Below the pieces are notes generated by a model. The model ran no database searches and was not told the DNA's origin. It saw nothing but the letters and a program-made list of their open reading frames with translations. A stretch of DNA of 64,000 nucleotides, taken from contig JAGAKG010000022.1 of assembly GCA_017625755.1 (NCBI GenBank), positions 1-64,000 on the forward strand, given 5' to 3'. Positions 1 through 8,846 of this stretch are shown here, one piece after another (positions within the stretch are counted from its first letter, which is position 1; each line of letters starts with the position of its first letter). The stretch comes from Clostridia bacterium (lineage in GTDB: Bacteria > Bacillota > Clostridia > Oscillospirales > CAG-272). The translations under genes and the position numbers were made by a program.

Positions 1-18
1 AAGTCTATACTTTTGCCC

Positions 19-72
19 AAATTTGTATTTTTTTCGTTCAAGGCTACGCCTTTCTCTCAAAAATACAAATTT
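19..72. repeat. AT-rich inverted repeat
   Basis: The 14-base arms at 19-32 and 59-72 (AAATTTGTATTTTT and its complement) enclose 26 bases. It could be the terminator of a gene left of the window or a transcript hairpin; nothing in the window decides. Confidence 0.5.
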
Positions 73-98
73 ATTATTATATTGTTTTTACTATCTTT

Positions 99-127
99 TT
101 TACAAGTGTTGCACTTCGTATTATAAC
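99..127 (+). promoter_or_regulatory. Promoter of the first lipoprotein operon
   Basis: TTTACA at 99-104 and TATAAC at 122-127 are separated by 17 bases. It lies upstream of two hairpins and the first gene. Confidence 0.5.
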
Positions 128-134
128 ATACCGA

Positions 135-187
135 GCTCCCTCTCGGAGGGAGCCTGAGGAAAGCCTTTCCATAAGGAAGGCTTTCCA
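135..187 (+). promoter_or_regulatory. Two consecutive leader hairpins
   Basis: GCTCCCTC-TCG-GAGGGAGC at 135-153 and GGAAAGCCTTTCC-ATAA-GGAAGGCTTTCC at 158-186 are both strong stems between the predicted promoter and the first ribosome binding site. Neither is followed by a clear T run, so I call them a structured leader rather than a terminator. Confidence 0.4.
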
Positions 188-223
188 AAGAAAAAGAACA
201 AAAAAACCAAGGAGGGTACGCAT

Positions 224-448
224 TTGAAACTTAGATATATTGTGGCGGCTTTGCTCGCTATACTGATGTTATCATTTTTCGGGTGCGTACCCGAAAAATT
301 AGATGGGGCTGAAGAAAGCTCGGCGGAAACGACGACCTATTCTTCGACTGAGGCGACCTCTGCCGAAACAACGAAGGGCGGAGGCGTATTTGGCGGAATA
401 CAGGAGCAGGGAACGCTCCCGAGTATTTCTTTTGATGAGTTTACCTGA
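224..448 (+). CDS. Small lipoprotein, 74 aa
   Basis: This gene starts at TTG, eight bases after a clear GGAGGG (211-216). Residues 1-21 form a lipoprotein signal peptide with lipobox FFGC, so Cys21 should be lipidated and the protein anchored outside the membrane. The mature part is only about 53 residues, mostly Ser, Thr and Glu, which is a typical cell-surface linker composition. I see no domain. It may be a short surface lipoprotein or the surviving front of a larger one. It probably shares a transcript with the next two secreted-protein genes. Function unknown. Confidence 0.6.
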   Translation: MKLRYIVAALLAILMLSFFGCVPEKLDGAEESSAETTTYSSTEATSAETTKGGGVFGGIQEQGTLPSISFDEFT

Positions 449-528
449 TATTCTGCCGTTTTTAAAGAGGCATGAGCTATATGGCTCTCGAAATGCTATT
501 GAACTCTGAAAATTATTGAGGAAATAAT

Positions 529-1857
529 ATGAAAAAAATTATTTTGTTTGTACTGATACTTTCGTGTCTTGCATTCACCTTCGTCGGCTGTAAAGGTGAC
601 GGCGATGTGGAAGAAACGACTGCAGCTACAACCGTGGACCCAAACCACGCTCACGAGTGGGGCGAGGTTGAGGTGACAGAGGCTCCCGACTGCCGTTACG
701 CGGGAGAGGGCAAAAAGACCTGCGCTCTGTGCGGTGCTGTGGAGAAGGTTGAGATACCCGCTCTCGGACACGATGTTCCCACAAGCTCGTATGTGGACAA
801 CCCCACATTTACGAGAGGCGGAGTTGCATCGGGCGTATGTACCCGTTGCGAGAAGAAGATCCGTTCCGATGCTCCTGCTCTTAAGAAAGAGTATGTAGCT
901 ATCTCAGCGAATATTGCTTCTGTTAACAATGTATACTTCAACGGCTTTTGGACAAACACTCAGAACGGCGCATTCACAAATATGCTCGGCTCCGAGGTTA
1001 TGGCAAAGGTAAAGGGAGCTTCCAAGGTTACATATACCTTTGAGGTATCCGATACGACTAAGTCCGCTGTCGTTGCATATACCACCGACGGTATCAACTG
1101 GACACGTCAGGATCTCAAGACCTCTGCAACACTTACCGTAACCGTTCCCGCTGACGAGACGGTAGTAAGAGTTATGTTCGTTGACACCGCGCTTGATATG
1201 GCTCAGGCTGGTACAGGTATAACCCTTAAATCTGTTGCGGCAGACAAGGGTACTGTTGCTCCCTGCGCTAAGAAGGGAATAAATGTACTTGTAATATCCG
1301 ATAATGTTACGGATATAGAGAAGGATGTGTTCACTCTCGCTGCTGAATCTCTCGGCGTTAATGCTTACCGTATGAGCCGCAAGGGCTTTGGATACGAGTC
1401 GCTTTCCGCATTCCTTGAGAATTATGCGGCAGAAGGAAATACCACTGCCGTAAACCCCGCATACATAATGATAAGCCTTGGCGAAAACGAGGCTAACCTT
1501 GCGGGAAATATATTTATGGTAGCTATTTCTGATGTTATGAACGCGCTTATGGAAGCATATGCAGAAACCGATATACTTCTTGTAAAGCCCGAGAGCGGAG
1601 CGAAGGCGGGAATGCTTGATACTATCGCATCGTATCACGGATGTGTTTCTATTGTAGAAACTTCGGAGTGGGCAACGGCAGAAGATATTAACGAGAAGTC
1701 TGAAATGCTTGAGAAAACTCTTGTAGATATCTACGGAGAGAAGGTATATTTTGATGGCTACTATGAGAAGTATACTGCTCCCGATGTGTCCACCTTCCCG
1801 AACGATAAGACAGGCAACGGCTCTTATGGCGAGCTTAAGCCTATGGAAAAGGTATAA
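529..1857 (+). CDS. Surface lipoprotein with CxxC repeat and SGNH-like domain
   Basis: A lipoprotein of 442 residues with lipobox FVGC (Cys21). Residues about 45-120 carry two CxxC pairs (CALCG, CTRC) with flanking His and GH motifs, a pattern common in clostridial surface proteins and possibly metal-binding. The middle (about 120-235) looks like a beta-sandwich. The C-terminal part, from about 245, has an alternating beta-alpha layout with phrases such as VLVISDNVTD and MISLGENEAN, resembling SGNH-type hydrolases or DUF4886-like folds; I cannot identify a catalytic triad. It lies in one operon with its neighbours. No specific function is assigned. Confidence 0.6.
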   Translation: MKKIILFVLILSCLAFTFVGCKGDGDVEETTAATTVDPNHAHEWGEVEVTEAPDCRYAGEGKKTCALCGAVEKVEIPALGHDVPTSSYVDNPTFTRGGVASGVCTRCEKKIRSDAPALKKEYVAISANIASVNNVYFNGFWTNTQNGAFTNMLGSEVMAKVKGASKVTYTFEVSDTTKSAVVAYTTDGINWTRQDLKTSATLTVTVPADETVVRVMFVDTALDMAQAGTGITLKSVAADKGTVAPCAKKGINVLVISDNVTDIEKDVFTLAAESLGVNAYRMSRKGFGYESLSAFLENYAAEGNTTAVNPAYIMISLGENEANLAGNIFMVAISDVMNALMEAYAETDILLVKPESGAKAGMLDTIASYHGCVSIVETSEWATAEDINEKSEMLEKTLVDIYGEKVYFDGYYEKYTAPDVSTFPNDKTGNGSYGELKPMEKV

Positions 1858-1877
1858 TTTGAGGGAGGTATGAAAAT

Positions 1878-3740
1878 ATGAAAAAAACTTTATCTGTTAT
1901 TTTAGCGCTTGTAATGTCCTTCCTTATGATACCCGTAAGTGTTTTGGCAGCCGATGTCGGTTCTGTCCCCTCGGAGTATACGCCCTCTCCCTCGGCGCTT
2001 CCAGTCAGCACGGTTGATGAATTTGAGGCGATGGGTAACGGAAACGAGTATTATCTTACTAATAATATTGACTTTGGTGGCAAGAAATATACCACATACA
2101 TAGCTGAAAAGGCAGATTTTCGACTTGATGGTTGCGGATTTTCTATAAAGAACTTTAGCTTTGAAGGCACTCTTATCGCTATGTATAAAGAGCCTCTTAG
2201 TGGAACGAGTGTTAAGAATCTCGTTATCGGAAGTGTAGATTCTCCCATAAATGTCAGCGGAAACTCCAATCTTGGTTGTATGTATACACAGATAGTTCAG
2301 CCAACTGTTGTTGAAAATGTAAAAATATTCACCAATATAAGCACTACGGGTAATGCAGGAGCTATCGCTCCCTATGTATCTATTTCTGCGGAGTGTGTTA
2401 TCAAAAATTGTGAGGTTAACGGTTCAGTAACAGGAAAGGATGCAGGCGGATTATTTGGACACATAAAGAGAGCAACGAAAGCGTTTGTGTTGGATGGGTG
2501 TACTAACAATGCTGGCGTGACAGGAGCAGAAGCAGGCGGTATTGTCGGATATTTGAGAACTCCGCTTAATATTACCAACTGTGTGAATAACGGTACAATC
2601 GTAACTAACGGAAATTATGCGGGCGGAATCCTCGGTGGATTTGGTTTTACATCTGATTTATCCTTGAACTTTATTGGCTGTTCAAACTACGGAAGCGTTG
2701 TCGGCAACAAGACGGGTAAAATAGGCTCTGATTATTCCAAGGATATAAACATTGATGGTGGCGTAGGCGGAATTCTCGGTGCTTCCAATACTTTTGTATA
2801 TGAATACAGTACAAAGATTAATATTGACAAGTGTATGAACTATGGAACTATAACCACCAATGGACTTAGTGCAGGCGCGATTATGGGTAAGGGGGTGGCT
2901 GCGAAGGATGGCTACGCTTCTCATATAATTATAAAGAACTGTGGAAACATTGGTACGGTAAATTACGGTGATATTGTAACCCCTGTAGGTTCTTTGGTAA
3001 GCGCAGTAAGCACAGAGCAGACATCTTCTATTATTATTTCAAATTGCTTCAATGCAGGGTTAAGCAACTCGCCAAAGGCTCTCGCGGGTGTATATAACCT
3101 CAACGGAGAGCCTAGCAAGAGTGATGCTTCTGTATCTGACCTCTATTACCTCTTGGGTAATTTCACAGAGGTTGCAAATACGCTAAATGTTAAGGTTAGA
3201 AATTCTGTCGCGTGCACAGACGAACAATTTGCTTCGGGTGAGGTCGCATTCTCTCTTGGAAATGCTTTTGGGCAGAAGCTTAAAGTTGACTCTTATCCCG
3301 TGGCTAACGGTCCCGTAGTAGTTCAGGTTGACGGCGAGTATGTTAACATCAACACGATATCCGCAGGTGCGGACGGTTCAGCTATGCCTTATATACAGGA
3401 GACCGAGGCTGTAGCAGGAAAGCAGTCTGTAAGGTTTGTGATAGCGGTTGACAGTGACAATATTGATTCTGCTGCAACTGTTGAAATGACGATAGTATTC
3501 AAGAAAACGGGTGAGCAAGACATTTTATATACGCTTGAAAATGGCAATGTCAAGCTTTTCAAGAGCGTAGTTGCTGATTCGGTCGTATATATGGGAGATA
3601 ACGGCGTAGTTCTGCTTGGCGCAGCGGTTGATGGCGTCGTTGCATCCGAGTGGGATTCCACGAGTATAGTTCTCACGGTTAAGGACGAGAGCGGAGCCGC
3701 GATTTCCGAGCTTTGCGTTTCGGCAACCTACATCAAGTAA
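1878..3740 (+). CDS. Secreted beta-helix (GLUG-like repeat) surface protein
   Basis: A 620-residue protein with a Sec signal peptide ending near VLAAD (about residue 26) and no lipobox. From about 60 to 450 it contains repeated turns with Asn-Cys-Gly-rich phrases and GG(I/L)xG steps (GGLFGHIK, GGIVGYLR, GGILGGFG, GGILGASN), the signature of GLUG-type or right-handed beta-helix repeats. The last 110 residues look like an Ig-like beta domain. Such proteins usually act in adhesion or glycan contact; the ligand cannot be read from the sequence. It follows the CxxC lipoprotein by 20 bases and ends before a terminator. Confidence 0.7.
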   Translation: MKKTLSVILALVMSFLMIPVSVLAADVGSVPSEYTPSPSALPVSTVDEFEAMGNGNEYYLTNNIDFGGKKYTTYIAEKADFRLDGCGFSIKNFSFEGTLIAMYKEPLSGTSVKNLVIGSVDSPINVSGNSNLGCMYTQIVQPTVVENVKIFTNISTTGNAGAIAPYVSISAECVIKNCEVNGSVTGKDAGGLFGHIKRATKAFVLDGCTNNAGVTGAEAGGIVGYLRTPLNITNCVNNGTIVTNGNYAGGILGGFGFTSDLSLNFIGCSNYGSVVGNKTGKIGSDYSKDINIDGGVGGILGASNTFVYEYSTKINIDKCMNYGTITTNGLSAGAIMGKGVAAKDGYASHIIIKNCGNIGTVNYGDIVTPVGSLVSAVSTEQTSSIIISNCFNAGLSNSPKALAGVYNLNGEPSKSDASVSDLYYLLGNFTEVANTLNVKVRNSVACTDEQFASGEVAFSLGNAFGQKLKVDSYPVANGPVVVQVDGEYVNINTISAGADGSAMPYIQETEAVAGKQSVRFVIAVDSDNIDSAATVEMTIVFKKTGEQDILYTLENGNVKLFKSVVADSVVYMGDNGVVLLGAAVDGVVASEWDSTSIVLTVKDESGAAISELCVSATYIK

Positions 3741-3755
3741 TTTTCAAAAAATCTC

Positions 3756-3790
3756 AGCGGCGCCTATACATCAGTATTGGTGCCGCTTTT
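3756..3790 (+). terminator. Terminator after the surface-protein operon
   Basis: The arms AGCGGCGCC and GGTGCCGCT enclose 14 bases and are followed by TTTT. Confidence 0.7.
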
Positions 3791-3832
3791 ACTTGAAACT
3801 TTTTATAATTAGCATTACTACAGGAGAAAACA

Positions 3833-5125
3833 ATGGAAAAGATAAAGCTGATTCTGATAGGAGCGGGTGACAGAGGTACATGTTATGTAACGCTTGGAGA
3901 AAAATACTGTCCCGAGCTTATGGAGGTAGTGGGCGTTGCTGATCCCGATCCCATTAGAAGAAATTATATAAAGGAAAAATTTAACCTCCCCAATGAGCGT
4001 GTTTTCAACGGTTGGGAAGAAATTCTTGATCTTCCGAAATTTGCTGACGCGGCTATAATTGCGACACAGGATAAAGGTCATTTCGAGCCCGCCATGAAGG
4101 CGATATCCCTCGGATATGAGATACTTCTTGAGAAGCCAGCTGCAACTACCCCCGAGGAGTGTCTTCAAATAGCCGACTACGCAAAAGAGAAGGGTGTCAG
4201 AGTAGTCGTTTGCCATGTTCTCAGATTCACACCTTTCTTCAATCTGCTCAAAGATATTATTGACAGCGGACGCATTGGAAAGGTAATGAATGTAATTCAT
4301 ATCGAATGCGTCGGAAATGTACATCAGAGCCATAGCTATGTAAGGGGAAATTGGAAGAACAGCGAAACGAGTTCTCCGATGATACTTGCAAAGTCCTGCC
4401 ACGACATAGATATTATTCAATGGCTGCTCGGAACTAAGTGTACCGACATTCAGAGCTTTGGATCACTCAAGTATTTCACAAAGGAGAACAAGCCAGAGGG
4501 CTCGCCCGAGTATTGTTATCAGGGCTGTCCTGCGGCTGACGATTGCCCATACAACGCAACCAAGATATACAGCACGAAGAGTCCGTTTAAGACTTGGGTA
4601 AAGAACGCCACGGGAAAGCATGTTCCCACCGAGGAGGATATCAGGGAAGCTATTACCACTACCGATTACGGCAAGTGTGTATTTAACTGTCCCAATAATG
4701 TCGTTGACCATCAAGTGGTAAACCTTGAGTATGATGACGGAGCTACGGTTTCCTTCACGATGAGCGCCTTTAATCAAGGGGGACGAAAGATACGCATTAT
4801 GGGTACGAAGGGTGAGCTGACGGCGGAGATGCATTGGGATCATGTGGAAATATTTGATTTCAAGACTCGTCAGATAGATAAGATTTATATCAAGGATTTC
4901 GTGGCGGACGAGTCTATAAAGGGCGGTCACGGCGGCGGAGACCAGGGAATAATCAGAGCATTCTGCGAGTACCTTGGAGGAACATATACAGGTAAGTCGA
5001 TCTGTGATATCACCACCTCTATCGAGAACCACCTCGTAGCCTTCGCGGCAGAGAAATCCAGAGTAGAGAAAAAGATAATCAATATGGACGAGTATATCGA
5101 TGAGCTTCGAGCCAAAAGAAACTGA
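3833..5125 (+). CDS. Gfo/Idh/MocA family oxidoreductase
   Basis: A 430-residue NAD(P)-dependent sugar or cyclitol oxidoreductase. The N-terminal Rossmann fold has the nucleotide loop GAGDRG at residues 10-15, and the family motif EKPAATTPEE lies near residue 100. The C-terminal beta-sheet domain includes a catalytic-type Lys/His segment (AKSCHDIDII). An unusual Cys-rich stretch (YCYQGCPAADDCPYN, later CVFNCPNN) sits inside the C-terminal domain and could bind a metal or form disulfides. The substrate is unknown. It is followed after 17 bases by a UROD-family gene, so the two are probably co-transcribed. Confidence 0.85.
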   Translation: MEKIKLILIGAGDRGTCYVTLGEKYCPELMEVVGVADPDPIRRNYIKEKFNLPNERVFNGWEEILDLPKFADAAIIATQDKGHFEPAMKAISLGYEILLEKPAATTPEECLQIADYAKEKGVRVVVCHVLRFTPFFNLLKDIIDSGRIGKVMNVIHIECVGNVHQSHSYVRGNWKNSETSSPMILAKSCHDIDIIQWLLGTKCTDIQSFGSLKYFTKENKPEGSPEYCYQGCPAADDCPYNATKIYSTKSPFKTWVKNATGKHVPTEEDIREAITTTDYGKCVFNCPNNVVDHQVVNLEYDDGATVSFTMSAFNQGGRKIRIMGTKGELTAEMHWDHVEIFDFKTRQIDKIYIKDFVADESIKGGHGGGDQGIIRAFCEYLGGTYTGKSICDITTSIENHLVAFAAEKSRVEKKIINMDEYIDELRAKRN

Positions 5126-5142
5126 AAAGGAGGTTATAATTT

Positions 5143-6189
5143 ATGGATAATTTTATATGTGCGGCGAGATTTGAAAAGCCAGACCATATACCGATAAGAT
5201 TTAGTATAAATGCCTCATGTTGGCATCACTATCCAAGAGAGGCTTTGCTTGATCTTATGGAGGAGCATAAGATCCTTTTTCCAAATTTTAAGCGACCGAG
5301 TGCGGATTGGCAACCCCAGTATAGGCTTGATGCCATAAAGGACAAGCCATATACCGATTCTATGGGCTGTGTATGGAAAACTACCGACGATGGAATCGTT
5401 GGAACTGTAGTTGAGCATCCACTTGAGAATTGGGATGCGTTCGGAACTACATGGAAGATGCCTGACCCGAACAAGTGTGATGGACTTTACGAAGTGGATT
5501 GGGATCTCCGAAAGAAAAAGTGGGCAGAAATAAAGGCGTACGGAGGTTCGTTTGGTGGTGAATTGCGCCATGGTCATACTTTTCTTCAGCTTTGTGATCT
5601 CAGAGGTTATGAAAATCTTCTTATGGATATGTACGACGAGGAACCGCTTCTCGATAAGCTTATAGAGGAGCTAGAGGAGTTTAACCTTGCGATAGTACAT
5701 CATTTTATTGATAGCGGATGCTCTACTATGAAGTATCCCGAGGATCTCGGAATGCAGGTGGGTCCTATGCTCTCACCCGACCTTTTCAGAAGATATATAA
5801 AGCCATCATATGAGAGAATTATGAAGCCTGCGAGAGATGCGGGAATACCGATACATATGCATTCCGACGGAGACATAAGGACTCTTGTTGACGATATAGT
5901 TGATAGCGGGGTTGAGGTGATAAACCTTCAGGATCTTGTAAACGGAATCGATTGGATAGCAGAGCGATTCAAGGGGAAGGTATGTGTTGAGCTTGATATT
6001 GACCGTCAGAAGCTCACGCCGTATGGAACGCCAGATCAGATAGATGCGCTTATTAGGGAAGAAGTGTCCAAGATAGCGACTCCCCAAGGAGGTCTTTGCC
6101 TGATATATGGGCTTTATCCCGATGTTCCTCTTGAAAATGTAAAGGCGGTTATGGACGCTATGGAAAAATACGCATTTTATTTTTCGTAA
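5143..6189 (+). CDS. Uroporphyrinogen decarboxylase-family protein
   Basis: A 348-residue TIM-barrel protein of the UROD/MtaA superfamily. Recognisable parts are the N-terminal sequence with KPDHIP, the central MKYPEDLGMQ-GPMLSP segment, and IHMHSDGDIRTLVDDI. Clostridial members beside sugar genes are generally not heme enzymes; many are cobalamin-linked methyltransferases or uncharacterised. No heme genes are nearby. The pairing with the Gfo/Idh gene suggests joint work on an unknown sugar or methylated compound, which is inference. The start ATG has GGAGG just upstream. Confidence 0.75.
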   Translation: MDNFICAARFEKPDHIPIRFSINASCWHHYPREALLDLMEEHKILFPNFKRPSADWQPQYRLDAIKDKPYTDSMGCVWKTTDDGIVGTVVEHPLENWDAFGTTWKMPDPNKCDGLYEVDWDLRKKKWAEIKAYGGSFGGELRHGHTFLQLCDLRGYENLLMDMYDEEPLLDKLIEELEEFNLAIVHHFIDSGCSTMKYPEDLGMQVGPMLSPDLFRRYIKPSYERIMKPARDAGIPIHMHSDGDIRTLVDDIVDSGVEVINLQDLVNGIDWIAERFKGKVCVELDIDRQKLTPYGTPDQIDALIREEVSKIATPQGGLCLIYGLYPDVPLENVKAVMDAMEKYAFYFS

Positions 6190-6217
6190 GCAATAACGGT
6201 ACATTGAGTTGTTTTTA

Positions 6218-6246
6218 TTGAAATAATGAGCGGAGTGTGGTATACT
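6218..6246 (+). promoter_or_regulatory. Promoter before the broken gene and MBL lipoprotein
   Basis: TTGAAA at 6218-6223 and TATACT at 6241-6246 are separated by 17 bases. Confidence 0.55.
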
Positions 6247-6278
6247 TATTAAAATTCTACAAATAGAGGGGAGCGGAT

Positions 6279-6567
6279 ATGGGATTTGTAGAAATCGATT
6301 CGAATATGCCTCTCTCTTGGGTTGATGGTACCGGCATCGTTGCTTTTTACAATGTAAAAAAGGAAGCCGTTCTACGATTTTTACTAGACTGAATTTGCTA
6401 GATGGAATTGATATTAGAGTGAACAAAGGTATTTCCAGTAATTATCGTTTCACAGCAAGTGGAGTGAATTTTATCCGAATTATGTAGGCTATTTGAAAAT
6501 GACATGGGCAATAGAATGTGAGCTTCGCCGAGCGTTGAATAATGTTTTAAAAGGATTCTATAATTAA
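6279..6567 (+). pseudogene. Remnant, probably of a two-domain SGNH/GDSL esterase
   Basis: A good ribosome binding site (AGAGGGGAG) precedes ATG 6279 and a 37-residue frame starting MGFVEIDSNMPLSWVDG, which resembles the N-terminal domain of clostridial SGNH esterases. It stops at 6392. Another frame, open to a TAA at 6565-6567, reads like a genuine C-terminus (KWSEFYPNYVGYLKM). The parts lie in different frames and only about 290 bases remain, so this is a broken gene. The family assignment is from memory of similar N-termini and is tentative. Confidence 0.4.
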
Positions 6568-6580
6568 CAAGGAGAGTAGG

Positions 6581-8650
6581 ATGAAAAAAGGATTGTGGTT
6601 AAGTTATGTTAAATTATTGGCTTTAGTCCTTGTAATAATTGTATGCGTTGCTTTTGGTATATCCTGCAAAAGAGGAACGCCGTCCAAGAATGATGAGACA
6701 TCTATAGGGGCGATAACGCTTGTCTCTGACGGTAAGTCAAATGTGAGAATAGTATACAATGAGAAGGATACGAGATTTGCGGTAGATTCAGCAAAATCGC
6801 TTAAGGCTTCGCTGAGCGAGCTTGGCGGAGCAGAGATACCTCTTGATGAAGCTTCTAGCGGAGACGGTGTTGAAATACTTATAGGAAACACAGGGGCGGA
6901 GAAATCCAAAGCTGCTTTGGAAGATCTTGAGCCGAACAGCTATTCGATAACGGTATCGGAAAATAAGATAATCGTGGTATCGAATAATATATATCTATAT
7001 TCCGAGGCTATTGAAAATCTTCTTGGTGCGCTCTCCGCTTCCGATGGTGTTGTGACTCTTGCTGGGGATTACTCAAAGAAGAGCGATAGCTATCCCGTGG
7101 TTGCGCTGTCAAGCGGAGATTATACGATAATATATGAGTCAGACAACGGCACGGCAAGCGCGCAGGCTTCGGCGCTGAAAATGGCGCTTGCCTCTGCGGG
7201 TATAAGTATTGAGGTGTCATCAGACGCAAAGAGCGCGTCGGGCAAGGAGATACTGCTGGGTGAGACCAACAGAGCGTTATCATCTAAGACACAGACATAT
7301 TACAAAAGCGCAACCTTTGGCTTTAGTGACGATGGAAACCTTGCGGTGAAGGGCGCACTTGTGATTGGAGTTGATACTATTATGGACTGTATTAAAGAAT
7401 TTGTTGACGCCAAAAGCGATATAAATATTCCTCAGTTCCTTCTCGAACGCAGAACTGCCAAGGGATACGGAACAGCGCCCAAATATGTCGGCAAGGGAAC
7501 AGAGAAGCTTATGGAGAATCATGGTACATTGAATTCTTATGTAGTTCAGCAGGACGGAGCAAGCGAGGACGATTATCTGAGTTACTCCAAAAAGCTCAAG
7601 GATGAGGGATATGAGCTTTACTATTCTACCAAGGCGCAGGAAAGCTTGTTTTCGACATATACCGACGGACGCAATATAGTTAATTTATCCTATATTCAAT
7701 ATGAGAGTCCGTTTAACGCGGGAGAGACGGTAAAATATGTAAATATCGCGGTGGAGTGTACCGATAATGTCTCGTTACCCGAGCTTGAAGATAACTCAAA
7801 ATATATTTGCGAGCTTCAGGTGTCGCTCCTTAACGCGCATAATACATGGCTTATAAGGCTTGAGGACGGACGCTTTATTATGGTAGATAGCGGACTTGAG
7901 GAAGCTAACGGCAGAAATAACGCCGACCTTATCTATAACACTCTCGTAGCGCAGAATGAGCTTCAGGGAAAACCTGTTATAGCGGCGTGGGTAATAACGC
8001 ACCCTCATACAGACCATGTTGACGCATATTATCAGTTCACCCAGAAATATAAGGACAAGGTAGACCTACAGATGGTAATATCCAATATGCCTAACGAATC
8101 GGTAGAGAGTCTGGATAAATTTTCGAAAAAAATTTATAATGGAGTTACAAGTGCCTATCCGAACGCGAAGTTTGTGGTGGCCCACGCAGGGCAGAGATTT
8201 GCGTTTGCGGGACTTGAGCTCGATGTCCTTTGGACACACGAAAATCTTTACGATGTGGTATACGGAAATACCAACCTTTCGTCATCTGTTTTCGGTATGA
8301 CGATGCCGGGCGGCAGACTTATTATAACAGGAGACCAGCAGAAGCAGGGATGTCAGATACTTAACGCTATTTACAGAGAAGAATTGAAGTGTGATGTGGT
8401 ACAGATATGCCATCACGGATATACGGGCGGAGACGAGGAAATGTATAATTCTATGGATGCAAGAGTCGGAATCTGGCCTATCAATTACGAGGAAGCTTCT
8501 AAAAACGGCGCTTATGGAAATACAGGCGCAAATCATCTTCCTGTAAATAATTTTGATTTTCATTTGATAATGAGTGTTAACGACGAGGTAATGACGCTCA
8601 GAGAGGGAGTGACCAAGGCAGACCTGAAGCAATTCAGGAGATGGGAATAA
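6581..8650 (+). CDS. Lipoprotein with metallo-beta-lactamase-fold hydrolase domain
   Basis: A 689-residue protein with a long signal peptide and probable lipid Cys29 (AFGISC), so it acts outside the membrane. Residues about 45-290 hold two similar alpha/beta segments (compare EILIGNTGAEKS with EILLGETNRALS), a layout seen in some glycan-associated proteins. Residues about 400-689 form a metallo-beta-lactamase fold with metal motif THPHTDHVD near 474, a later Asp in LIITGDQQK and CHHGYTGG near 610. This resembles the ComEC-type hydrolase domain. The substrate is unknown. The start ATG follows AAGGAGAG. Confidence 0.75.
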   Translation: MKKGLWLSYVKLLALVLVIIVCVAFGISCKRGTPSKNDETSIGAITLVSDGKSNVRIVYNEKDTRFAVDSAKSLKASLSELGGAEIPLDEASSGDGVEILIGNTGAEKSKAALEDLEPNSYSITVSENKIIVVSNNIYLYSEAIENLLGALSASDGVVTLAGDYSKKSDSYPVVALSSGDYTIIYESDNGTASAQASALKMALASAGISIEVSSDAKSASGKEILLGETNRALSSKTQTYYKSATFGFSDDGNLAVKGALVIGVDTIMDCIKEFVDAKSDINIPQFLLERRTAKGYGTAPKYVGKGTEKLMENHGTLNSYVVQQDGASEDDYLSYSKKLKDEGYELYYSTKAQESLFSTYTDGRNIVNLSYIQYESPFNAGETVKYVNIAVECTDNVSLPELEDNSKYICELQVSLLNAHNTWLIRLEDGRFIMVDSGLEEANGRNNADLIYNTLVAQNELQGKPVIAAWVITHPHTDHVDAYYQFTQKYKDKVDLQMVISNMPNESVESLDKFSKKIYNGVTSAYPNAKFVVAHAGQRFAFAGLELDVLWTHENLYDVVYGNTNLSSSVFGMTMPGGRLIITGDQQKQGCQILNAIYREELKCDVVQICHHGYTGGDEEMYNSMDARVGIWPINYEEASKNGAYGNTGANHLPVNNFDFHLIMSVNDEVMTLREGVTKADLKQFRRWE

Positions 8651-8679
8651 TTATTTTCAATCTTGTGAATTTTGAAAGT

Positions 8680-8727
8680 ACAAAATAGGGGAGTGACTTC
8701 TTGTTAAAAGTCGCTCCCTTCTTTTGT
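8680..8727 (+). terminator. Terminator after the MBL lipoprotein gene
   Basis: The stem GGGGAGTGACTT / AAGTCGCTCCC has flanking ACAAAA / TTTTGT pairs and a T-rich 3' end. Confidence 0.65.
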
Positions 8728-8846
8728 ATTCTGAAAAGCACCACACGGATGGTGGCAATGACTGTATTTTGGTTTTACAATCTTGCTGTTGAATTATCTC
8801 AGATATTGGATTAAGTTTCTTTTGCCAGAAATATCTTTGTTGGTAG
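8728..8846. other. Stretch without an identifiable gene
   Basis: No frame here gives a convincing protein and I see no RNA gene. A stop at 8844-8846 lies directly before the recombinase-like remnant in its frame, so this may be decayed recombinase sequence. Confidence 0.4.

Noticed and set aside
3833..5125. Iron-sulfur protein identity for the first Gfo/Idh enzyme because of its cysteines
   Set aside because: The fold and motifs are clearly Gfo/Idh; the cysteines fit no standard iron-sulfur spacing and are reported only as an oddity.
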